The notes below the pieces were generated by a model. It was not told where the DNA came from, ran no database searches, and saw only the letters and a list, made by a program, of their open reading frames with translations. DNA of 64,000 nucleotides from Kalmusia sp. IMI 367209 (taxonomy: Eukaryota > Ascomycota > Dothideomycetes > Pleosporales > Didymosphaeriaceae): the NCBI GenBank assembly GCA_027946365.1, contig JAPEUQ010000001.1, positions 124,001 through 188,000 on the forward strand, read 5' to 3'. The translations under genes were made by a program, and so were the position numbers. Below, piece after piece: positions 22,842 through 31,548 of the stretch (positions are counted from its first letter, which is position 1; each line of letters starts with the position of its first letter).

Positions 22842-23787
22842 TTGAGGAGAGATCCTTAATTGAACACCCAACAAAAAGGTTTAGGGAGCATTATGGCGGC
22901 GTGCCCGTTCCCAAACGATTATATTTAGGTATTCCCATGTTCTTCTATCGCACCTAAGACAATATTACGAGCCTCCCCTCTACTGTCCCTGGCTGTGTCC
23001 GAAGCGAACTTGTATCAGACCTAGGAAAGAGTTGCAGCTTCAACTTCATGGGTCCCACTATTGATAGTTGTTCCTGGAGTATCATGCGGGTTAGTCTAGA
23101 CCCAGAAGTTCTCCGAACAGGTTTCCGTTTCCATTCGTACAGTGGCGGCAGCCGATCCCATCTCTCGCTTACGCAAAAATTTGCTATCCACAGTTGAGCA
23201 TAAAGCCTTGTGCGCGTTGTTGTTAGTGAATACACGTAGTATCATTAGTGAAGATGAAATCTAGAGGTGTCGATATTTCATGATAGTTAAAAGTGTCGCG
23301 TGCACAATATCAATCTTTAGAAAATCAATTGTTAGTTTGCCCAGTGGATCTAATAGAATCTCATTACAGAGCAGACTGAGAGATATCGGGTTCGGCGGCA
23401 TAATATGATCAGGTTCTAAGTAGGCTGATTCTACACAGTGTTAGGCTGGGCTTTTGCGCCTAATAAGATCGAATTCAATGGGCATGACCTTCGGCATTGG
23501 TTAGATAGACTACGATTTCTTGGAACTGTATTGTAGCGAGTCAACAATACCTTTGATAACACACGTTGAACAGTGCGCACAATATTTCAAAGAGATTTGT
23601 TTAGATTTGAAAGTAGTTTAATCAACTCTATTACAGTAAAAACCTGGGTCAACACATCAATGAATAATAATGCCATACGATTCTGGAATCACAATGCAAG
23701 AAACGTTTCAATTGAACAATGTTGAGATTGGCACCGGGTCTCTGATCACGTGATCTATGTCCTCGAATTTATACAAACGAACTCCCC
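22842..23787. other. Intergenic region
   Basis: AT-rich, with no supportable gene. The right end is presumably the promoter of the F-box-like gene at 23788. Confidence 0.4.
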
Positions 23788-24558
23788 ATGTTTCAAGACC
23801 TGTCAACACTACCACAACGGCAAGATTTCACAAAAATGGATAATTCCATAGCCCCACTCATAGACTCGACCAAGACGGGAGTAACCGGGCTAGAGGTGAC
23901 TCCAAAAATGTTGGTTGAGCTCCCAGAGGAGCTTAGATTCCAAATACTTGCCGAAGTCCTCCGCTTCCCGAATGGCCTCCACACCGATCGCTGGACCCTT
24001 CTCCTTCTGGCTCGAGTCCGTAAGTTTCTCTCTATTCCCACACTCGGGCACATGGTCTCAGAGGCTCTCTTCAACCACAATACGGTCATCATCAAGCTTC
24101 AACACACATCCGCCATGCGCACACCCTGGAATGAAATCTTTTTAATCCCAAGGTTGGTTTACCCCAACCGGCTACTCGCTCACCACGTCAAGAACCTCGA
24201 GCTCCGAATCGGCCACTCACTGCATCCAGACTTCAACACCTTGGGAACGAGTACAACAGGATACGGTGGTCTGTATCTCCAATGGCTTCAAAAGCTTGCA
24301 AATCATGAGCTTGGCTTCGATCGCCTCGATACCTTCAAGATCCTGTTTCTGTCTACAGTCGAAAAGATAGACTTGCAACTATTCCTGCAAGACTTGCTTG
24401 AATTCTATGGCCCCATGCAGTTTCCATGCAAAAAGCTGTTAATTGAAGTGAGTGAGAAAACTTTTGAGGATACGGGTCATCCCATGGCTAAACTCTACAA
24501 ATATCGAGCTGCTCTCGAAAAATACCTCACTGCTAGTGAACAGGCACCTCGGGTTTAG
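23788..24558 (+). CDS. F-box-like hypothetical protein
   Basis: A single exon encodes 256 residues from ATG 23788; a second in-frame ATG at 23836 (MDNSIAPL) is an alternative start. Residues about 41-60 read KMLVELPEELRFQILAEVLR, an F-box-like LPxELxxxIL segment. It is followed by a hydrophobic helix (WTLLLLARVRKFL) and a region with LRR-like spacing (HHVKNLELRIG, FDRLDTFKILFLS). It resembles the genes at 8811-9665 and 52440-53149 in layout, though less closely. No catalytic motif is present. F-box proteins usually link substrates to SCF ligases, but no target can be inferred. Confidence 0.6.
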   Translation: MFQDLSTLPQRQDFTKMDNSIAPLIDSTKTGVTGLEVTPKMLVELPEELRFQILAEVLRFPNGLHTDRWTLLLLARVRKFLSIPTLGHMVSEALFNHNTVIIKLQHTSAMRTPWNEIFLIPRLVYPNRLLAHHVKNLELRIGHSLHPDFNTLGTSTTGYGGLYLQWLQKLANHELGFDRLDTFKILFLSTVEKIDLQLFLQDLLEFYGPMQFPCKKLLIEVSEKTFEDTGHPMAKLYKYRAALEKYLTASEQAPRV

Positions 24559-24997
24559 CGTTCGGCTTGTATATCGACTATAACCTTCTACAAGGAGAGT
24601 TTACGGATTCGATATAGCTCGACGAACGTGGAGAAGTACTACAAAATTGCGTTTCAGGCTCAGTGATACAGATTACCGGAATAAGTATAGCTGTAAGATT
24701 CCATGCCCTTGCCAGTTCGCTAGAATCTAGTTCTTTGCATTTCCTGTTATGGCATGGGCTTCTGACACACTTGAAGGTTGAAAGATAGGGACAGTAGAAA
24801 TTATTTATGGGATATGGAATTCAACATTTCACTATGCTTATTTAATTGCCTAGGTTATCATTAACATTATTCGGAAGTGCCACCATGGTAGGCCCTAACA
24901 TTAGCATTAATCATATACATCTTTGTTGTAACGTTGTTTATGATATAATCTACATTAATAGGGTATGCGTAGTTTATATACATAGAATCAACACATT
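24559..24997. other. Intergenic between convergent genes
   Basis: AT-rich 3' spacer between the F-box-like gene and the NOD-like receptor gene. Nothing else is seen. Confidence 0.4.
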
Positions 24998-27509
24998 CTA
25001 GAAGAGACCCTTTCTTATACGAATCTTTGCTAACATATGTGTCAACTTTGATCCCTTGCCCACGGGCAACTTTACACCACGTTTATCTACCTTTGGAGAA
25101 AGGCTCGCATTGAGATGGTCCGTGTCCTGCGCTGCAAGCATCTCTGAATAATTTCGGTAACAGGCAAGGGTATGCGGATGATCTTCCCCAAAAACGGCGC
25201 GGTACCCAGCGTATGCTCTTTCATACAGAGTGGAGGATTCATGGTAGCGATGCTGTTGTGAAAACATATAAGCGAGATGATACACGCTCGTCAGTGTGCC
25301 TGGATGCTCAGGTCCAAGCACGTTCTCCCTCCGCCCGAGTATCCGCCTGTGCATCCGTTCCGCCTCTTCGTGTTTGCCAGATCTGTGAAGCACAATCGCT
25401 AAGTTGCTCATAATTACTAACAAATCTGGATGCTGAGGCCCTAATACCTTTTCTCCCGTCGCTAGCGTCTGTCTATTCATCCGTTCTGCCTCTTCATACT
25501 TATCTTGGTTTTGTAGCAATAACGCAAGATTGTTCATGGTACCGAGCGTGCCTGGGTGCTCAGGCCCAAGCACCTTTTCTTCCGTCGCCAGCGTCTGCCT
25601 ATACATCCGTTCCGCCTCTTCGTACTTACCTTGTTCATATAGCAAAAACGCCAAATCATTCGCGGTATTCAGCGTGTCCAGATGCTCAGGCCCAAGCACC
25701 TTCTGCTGGCCCGCGAACGCCTGCCAACACATCGATTCTGCCTCCTCATACTTGCCTCTCATTCTTTTTGCGATCCCTAACATTGCCAGGTTGTTCAACG
25801 TCTCTGGATTATCGTTTCCAAACAACTCTCTCCTAACCTCCAACGCTATCGTTGACATCTGCTCCATGTCGTTTATTTTACCTCTTCTCCATGCGTACCA
25901 TGCTGCCTTATATAGTAACGAGGCCCAGTCTGCGAGGGACTCTTTATCATTAGGACGTTGTACTAATGCCGCCCGTGCATGTGGGAATAGCGCCTGGCAT
26001 TTCTTCCAATTCTCTGGTTCTCCTATAGGCAGTTCCGCATCTAGACGGAAGATGAATTGCTCCCTCCATCTATCGAGTTGGCCCTCGTTTTCTAGCCATT
26101 TGCGCATGGCCAGCTGTACTAGGCTATGCATTTCGAACGTGTTTATATTACTCGTAATCTTGATGAATGAATAGTCTCGAAGTGTAAGAACATCCTTCTC
26201 AAATTCGTCATCGATACTGATAGCTGAAACGCTGACATCATCATCCCTATTTTCTGCATCACTCCATGCTCCGTCTCCGTCTTCTCCCCCACTCTCGCTA
26301 TCACCTTCGTGTTCATTTGGTGTTCTCTCTTTACGGCGGAGCAAATCTTCATGAATTCCCTGTCGGTCGAAGAAGCTCATAAGCGACAGCAGATCTGCGG
26401 CTGATTGTCTGCTATTCCTTAAGTGATTAAACGATATCTGCCACGTTATGAGGATAGAATTGCTGGCTGCTTGGTCTCGACGTAAATGACCTGCCTCCTG
26501 GTTTAGTAGGCTTGTCTTCTCTCTGTCACTCCGCCGGTAGTCCTCCAAGTATTGCTGGACTGAGTATCTTGGCGCTCGTCTCCGGATGTGCGCTGCCGCC
26601 TGTATAAGAGCGAGCGGCATGAAATCCAACGTTTCAGCCAGCTCAGCGATATTACTGTCATTTTCCCCCGTATCTCCCAGCTTAGTACGAAGGAGAGCAT
26701 ATGCAGCCACATGGTGCATAGGCTCGATTGGTATAATGTCGTCGTCTTCTACGACCTGCCTTGCCGCATGATGTGTCCGACTAGTCACAAGTATAGATCC
26801 GTGTCTACTTGGAGGCAGATACCTTGACAGGTGTTTCCGCGGAGCGTGGCTGCTACTGCTGTTGTCACCGTCATCTTTCCGCATTCCCTGACTGTTACTC
26901 GGAGGCAGGGAAAGAACGGTAGCATCGTCTGCATTGTCAAGGATTAAGAGCCATGGTCCGTTTTTCTCGTTGCAAAGCCAGTCGTGAACCAGCTTGAATA
27001 CATCGGCTTGCGGGTCCTTCCGGCCGCGAGCCTTGATATGGTCTGCTATATCCCGGTAACTTTGCTCGAGTCGAGCAGTATTGCTAGCGTGCACCCAGAA
27101 CACCCACGTAGCCAGCGACTGCTCAGCAGTGCGATAGCAGTGCTCGATGGCCAGCTGCGACTTTCTGTGCCTACGTTAGGTGAGCCCTAACATGAGGGTT
27201 TATCCGCCTACCCAACGCCGCCCAGGCCCACCAGCGCTACTCGAGATGCTGGCGCAGAGCATCGCTTGCGTATCTGATCGAGCAGTGTCCCACGGTCAAC
27301 AAAGTCTGGGTCGCGCCGGAACGGTATGAAGCACGAAGGTTGTGGTGGGGTTTCGGGACGTTCTACACAGACACATTAGCGCAGCGTTTGCCTAGCAACA
27401 GCGGGTACTTGCCAGCTGCAGCGACGTAGACCGAGCCAGTATTATCTCCGATCTGCAACCCTTGGTTTCTTGCGCCTGCAAAATTAGTCGTGATGCTATG
27501 GGGAGCCAT
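24998..27509 (-). CDS. NOD-like receptor: amyloid-like motif, NB-ARC, TPR repeats
   Basis: Three exons are inferred: 27413-27509, 27212-27362 and 24998-27164, giving 804 residues. Residues 15-25 read NQGLQIGDNTG, a short motif shared with the neighbouring HeLo protein. Then comes ERPETPPQPSCFIPFRRDPD and the NB-ARC ATPase, with P-loop GLGGVGKS at 78-85, WVFWVHASN, Walker B WLLILDNADD at about 154-163, and the downstream SRYLPPSRHGSILVTSRTHH sensor region. About residues 505-760 carry some six 42-residue kinesin-light-chain-type TPRs (GKYEEAERMYRQTLATEEKV and LGPEHPxTL repeated). Intron 1 uses a GC..AG donor (GCAAGT) and separates the motif exon from NB-ARC; intron 2 splits a P-loop Gly codon. 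Fungal STAND/NLR proteins sense non-self or stress through their repeats and oligomerise. Divergent pairing with a HeLo gene suggests it triggers that effector by templating an amyloid fold. The role is inferred. Confidence 0.9.
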
Positions 27510-27765
27510 GGCATTGCTAATGTATTGCGAAAGTCGCGCGCAGAAACCAGCTGCTCTTGTGCATCAGGCTGTGTCGGCTGGCTGCCAGCATGTTCTATTT
27601 TTATCCATGTCTACGCGCGCCATCCATCGCAGCCTGTCTGCCGCGGATGCTACTCTCCAGTGTCGAACACTGATCTTGTGCACAGTTGCCAGTCGAAATT
27701 CTTGCGCCTGCGCCTATTTTTTTTTTTTGTTTTCCTCGTCCCTCCCGCGGCTTCAGCAAAACAAC
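27510..27765. promoter_or_regulatory. Shared divergent promoter of NLR/HeLo pair
   Basis: Only 256 bp separate the two divergent starts. It holds a 12-T run at 27717-27728 followed by TTTT and a C/T-rich stretch just before the HeLo start. Such pyrimidine tracts are common in fungal core promoters. No TATA box is obvious. Confidence 0.5.
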
Positions 27766-28566
27766 ATGGCAGAAGCAGCAGGCCTTGCCGTCAGCCTTGT
27801 CGCTCTAGCCAGCTTATTCAACAACACAGTCGAATGTTTTGAATTCATCCAAGTCGGTCGCGCATTTGCAAAGAACTATCAGACGAGCCAACTCAAGCTC
27901 GATAATGCGAGGCTTCGTCTGTCGCGGTGGGGCAAGTCGTTGGGCTTAGGCGACAACGTCCAAAATACCACGACGCTCGTGGGGCATTTCGAGTCGCAGT
28001 CAACAATCGATCATGCTGAGTCTCTACTTGGTCAGATTCTTGAATTGTTTGCTGAAGCCGAAGGTGCGTCGAACAAGTACAGGAGCAGAACAAGGCCGGA
28101 AGACAGTAGCCACGCAGTATGCAATCCGCAGACAGACTTGGATCCAGCCATGGCAGAGCTCCATCGCAAGCTAAGGCAGCTGGCCATAGAGCGTCAGAAT
28201 CGGACTAGCTTACGGCAAAAGGCAAAATGGGCTTTGTACCAAGAAAAACAGTTCAGACGACTGATCGAGGATATAACGGACCTCGTTGACAGTCTGGTAG
28301 AGCTGTTCCCGGCCAGTCAGCAGTCTCAGCGTGAGCTCTGCAGCGAAGAGGTGACTGCTGTCGAGGGAAATGAAGCTATCCCGGTATTGAGAGAAATCGC
28401 CGCTGCCCAGGACACGTTATTGGAGGAGGCGTTTGCGAAGGCTGCGGATAATACAGGAAGGTCGCATCACATCGTGTTCTCTGGTAGTCATAATACTGGC
28501 GTCCAGATCGGACACAACTCGGGTACAATGTCGGGGTTCACGTTTGGGAGCGTCGGTTCAAGCTGA
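27766..28566 (+). CDS. HeLo-domain protein with C-terminal amyloid-like motif
   Basis: A single exon encodes 266 residues from ATG 27766. This start was chosen because it begins the HeLo domain; the open frame runs upstream to 27490 through the promoter. Residues 1-30 form the hydrophobic N-terminal helix (GLAVSLVALASLFNNTVECF), followed by family-typical FIQVGRAFAKNYQTSQLKLD and ARLRLSRWGKSLGL, and then helical segments to about residue 215. The last 30 residues are Gly/Ser/Asn-rich, with NTGVQIGHNSG at 243-253 and GFTFG after it. In HET-S and relatives the HeLo domain is a membrane-damaging death domain, triggered when a C-terminal motif adopts an amyloid fold templated by a partner NLR. 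The partner here is the divergent gene at 24998-27509, whose N-terminus carries the same motif. Confidence 0.88.
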   Translation: MAEAAGLAVSLVALASLFNNTVECFEFIQVGRAFAKNYQTSQLKLDNARLRLSRWGKSLGLGDNVQNTTTLVGHFESQSTIDHAESLLGQILELFAEAEGASNKYRSRTRPEDSSHAVCNPQTDLDPAMAELHRKLRQLAIERQNRTSLRQKAKWALYQEKQFRRLIEDITDLVDSLVELFPASQQSQRELCSEEVTAVEGNEAIPVLREIAAAQDTLLEEAFAKAADNTGRSHHIVFSGSHNTGVQIGHNSGTMSGFTFGSVGSS

Positions 28567-29106
28567 TGAATACTTTATCGTGGCGTTATCATGTGGGTGA
28601 GCGAAAGCCAGAGTCGACGATAAGATGTCCAAATTGTATGTGAATGATCAAACTTGCTAGTATGAGGTATACTGTGTTGCTTTGTATCATACAACGGTGG
28701 TGTTTTCTTCTTCATCGCTGACATGATTCGAGAATGCTTCCTAATCCACGCTAAGCGCAATAGAGACATACAAATCATCAGCACGTTTTATGCAGCTTCA
28801 TACTATCAACTTGCACACAGTCCACCTCATAGAAATCTAGACTTCTCAATCTGCTTGCTATCTTACAAATCAACTTAACAATTCTGCCGGAATCATGTCG
28901 TCAGACTGTACTGAGCAAGACTGAAGAGCCAATCCTCCTGGAGAATCAACACGCTGAGTTTTCATACTCGTTATAGACCATATACCACTTGCAATCCCAG
29001 AAAAGAGTCTATAATTGCTACATGATTTCCAACTATCGACTAGACAACAAAACCCATGCTTGAAACCCGTCACTCCGTAGTTTTCCTTGGAGGCTTGATT
29101 GATCAT
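28567..29106. other. Intergenic region
   Basis: 3' spacer between the HeLo gene and the broken BTB-like gene. AT-rich, and no gene is seen. Confidence 0.4.
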
Positions 29107-30059
29107 TCAGTCCATGTCATAACTCCCCAACAATTCAAATCCATTGCCTGGATTCTGCTGCTTCTCCACAGTAGTGCCCTTTGCCTTGGGTGTATCGGAC
29201 AGCTTCCGTTTCTCACCCTTGCGCAGCTTGCGACCCTCCATGACAGACTTGCGGAAATCTCCCTCTGCCTTGTCCATAGCAAGCTTTAACAACATGTTCT
29301 CCTGCATATCGATGAAGGCATCCCAGCCAGTAGGCAGGTTTCCGCTGCGCTTATTGGACGTAAGACGTTCTGCAAGAACACCGATGATAGCAACATCGTT
29401 TGGCATGACCAGATGCGAAAGGACTATCTGCGCCTCCTTCATCGTTGGTACACGCCTTTCGAATACAGTCTTGAATGTAGGAATGAAGTGGGAGAGGTAG
29501 ATCTTCTCCATGCCTAGTAGCTGCATTGCTACACGAATGTCCATCGCCTCGGAGAGATTGAGAGATTCATATCTTCGGATAACGGCAGATGGACCGCTTT
29601 GGGCTTCGGGTGCTCGACAACGTGACGCAACCAAACTGCGATGGTCCTAATGGCCTTCGGCTTGAAGTAACTGTGTGGATTGGGTATCTTGAACTTGTCT
29701 GCGGAGGCATTCTGCTCAAAGAAGGAGTTCATGACCGGGGATAAGACGACCATAGCGAGCTTGGGTGCTGCGAAGACGTAGTAATCTTGCTTAAGGTGTC
29801 GATCTTCTGTTGGCTTTTTGATGTCGGTGGGAGCAGGCGTGTCGTTATTCTTCTTCTGAGACAAGAGTATAAGCGCTCGGCCGCCCTGGTCCAGTTCGCG
29901 ACGAGCGTTCTCCAACCAATTTTGAATGTCAGGGTCGCGGTGGCTATTGAGCTCGGAGACGGCGTATGCGATCTGGCCAGAGTGCGATAGGCTAGCGACA
30001 TGGCCTCGTGCTTTCTAGCTGCTGAGAACAGAATCGTTGTTTGGAATGTGGGCAGACAT
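29107..30059 (-). pseudogene. Broken BTB-like family gene
   Basis: The conceptual product begins MSAHIPNNDSVLSS at ATG 30059 and meets TAG at codon 15 (30015-30017). It then stays open in the same frame through VSELNSHRDPDIQNWLENAR, DYYVFAAPKLAMVVLSPVMN and AIRTIAVWLRHVVEHPKP. Near 29551-29570, in a CTCTCAATCTCTCC tract, the frame shifts to one reading NLSEAMDIRVAMQLLGMEKI and continues to a stop at 29107. The fold order matches the genes at 19879, 30745 and 34311. A C-to-T change would explain the stop and a 1-nt slip the shift. An intron could not be found to explain either, as no GT..AG pair of reasonable size fits. It may be a recent pseudogene, or the lesions may be sequencing errors. 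Confidence 0.55.
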
Positions 30060-30744
30060 ATTGATGTAAACCGAAAACGTTGTGGTAATAGTGTATAGTA
30101 ATGGTTGATAGAATTGATCAAAGTTGATAGAGTTGAGTGGAGACTTTGGAGTTGATCTGTGGTGATCTAGCCCAGTGAGATGGAGTTTTATACGACAATT
30201 GCAGGCGGGCTGGTTCGGCGGGCGGAGAAAACTACCTCTAGCTATGCCCAATGCACCGGCGATTTACGCAACTATAAGCCACTATCCATCTCAAGGGAAC
30301 GATGAAACATCATATAATGTCGAAATATTCGCGCAGCGGCGTTTCTAATTATTCCTTAACCATATATAAACCCCTTCGAATTTCATAATCTCTGTTCACG
30401 CATTTGGTAGATGTAGATACCTACCTAGGACAGAGAAATGACCTTTAAAAGATGATCATGTTGACCTAGCAGAGGTTCTTATAGTCCTTTTTGTTACCTG
30501 CGATCATGTACAGCCGTAGCAAGCAGTTCAGATCAAAAGCAATAGGCCGATGGGGTTATTAGGAAACAGACTTTAGGCAAACACAGTTTCAAGCAATTAT
30601 ATAGCATTATAATTCAGGGCACGTGAGCCCGACGTTAGTTGCTGATACTTTTCAACGCAAGCTCAGGTCGTTCACAATCATTCAGAATAGTATTTTGTCA
30701 ATTTTCCCTGATCCCAACAGCCCATTCACCGCTTACATGATCCC
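30060..30744. other. Intergenic between co-oriented BTB-like genes
   Basis: This holds the promoter of the broken BTB-like gene at its left end and the 3' flank of the next copy at its right end. No gene is seen. Confidence 0.4.
30186..30192 (-). promoter_or_regulatory. TATA box candidate of the broken BTB-like gene
   Basis: TATAAAA on the minus strand lies about 130 bp upstream of the ATG at 30059. Its survival suggests that the gene was broken recently. Confidence 0.45.
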
Positions 30745-31548
30745 TCATTTGCCCGGTACTTTCCCTTCAAGCGCTTCCATTACTCCTTTGACTAGTTTTC
30801 TTGTCTTAATCTCTTCCACAGCGTCCTTCAAAGCCATGTGCTGCTCCTTGCCCAACCATCGCATAATCTGGTCCAATTGTCTCTTCTCTGGAACTTCTAC
30901 TGCGCTCTTCATTGCATTGGTCATCTTCCTCGCTAAGAACAACAACAGCGGGTCGTTCCTCGGAATAACGGGTATAAGAGCGCCTGGCTCGGAAGAGCAG
31001 GAGAATAGTAGCTCGGTGATCTGCCACGGCTGAAGTGTATGAGTCTGCGCATCGACGATGAATTGCTGAGTGCGGGCGGGTAGCAAGTGCGATATGTGGA
31101 GCTGGCGCGCGATATGGCGGAGGGAGATCTCGGAGTAGAAGGTCGGTGCTTGTAAGTCTGGGACCGCAGTCGTACACAAGTTATACATCCACTCTTCCAG
31201 CGTCTTCAACGCGACTTCATGCTGTCGCACAAGCGCTGTATCCATGTTTCCAACATCAAATATCAGCCTGTTCAACTCGCGCGAATTATTCCAGTATTCC
31301 CAGAATGTTTCTGATATGGCTGCAAGTGCGTATTTTGGCACATAGGCAACATGAGTCCAGGCAATAAGTTCACTTTCGGAATTAGAATTGGGTGGGGTAC
31401 GCGTAAGTAAGCAAAGAGCTACCGTGCCGCCGGCGAGAAGATCAGCGCGTGTAGAAAGGCTCCATTTGCGAACGTCATTCTCAGAGTCGAGCAAGAAGAG
31501 AATTATGCTGAGATCGTCTTGCTCGGTAGGAGATGTATGGGCTGCCAT
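30745..31548 (-). CDS. BTB-like family protein
   Basis: A single exon encodes 267 residues from ATG 31548 (MAAHTSPTEQ); an upstream in-frame extension begins only with TTG. The middle carries AWTHVAYVPKYALAAISETF, LNRLIFDVGNMDTALVRQHE, LKTLEEWMYNLC and ISLRHIARQLHISHLLPART. This follows the same order as the other BTB-like genes here: a beta-rich start, a hydrophobic ID-type strand, a helix before an aromatic, and a second helix with LG/LH and a hydrophobic run. The C-terminus has a helical KR/E-rich tail (LARKMTNAMKSAVEVPEKRQ). No enzymatic motif is visible and the role is unknown. It lies 0.7 kb from a broken copy in the same orientation, suggesting local duplication. Confidence 0.6.
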   Translation of the reverse strand: MAAHTSPTEQDDLSIILFLLDSENDVRKWSLSTRADLLAGGTVALCLLTRTPPNSNSESELIAWTHVAYVPKYALAAISETFWEYWNNSRELNRLIFDVGNMDTALVRQHEVALKTLEEWMYNLCTTAVPDLQAPTFYSEISLRHIARQLHISHLLPARTQQFIVDAQTHTLQPWQITELLFSCSSEPGALIPVIPRNDPLLLFLARKMTNAMKSAVEVPEKRQLDQIMRWLGKEQHMALKDAVEEIKTRKLVKGVMEALEGKVPGK

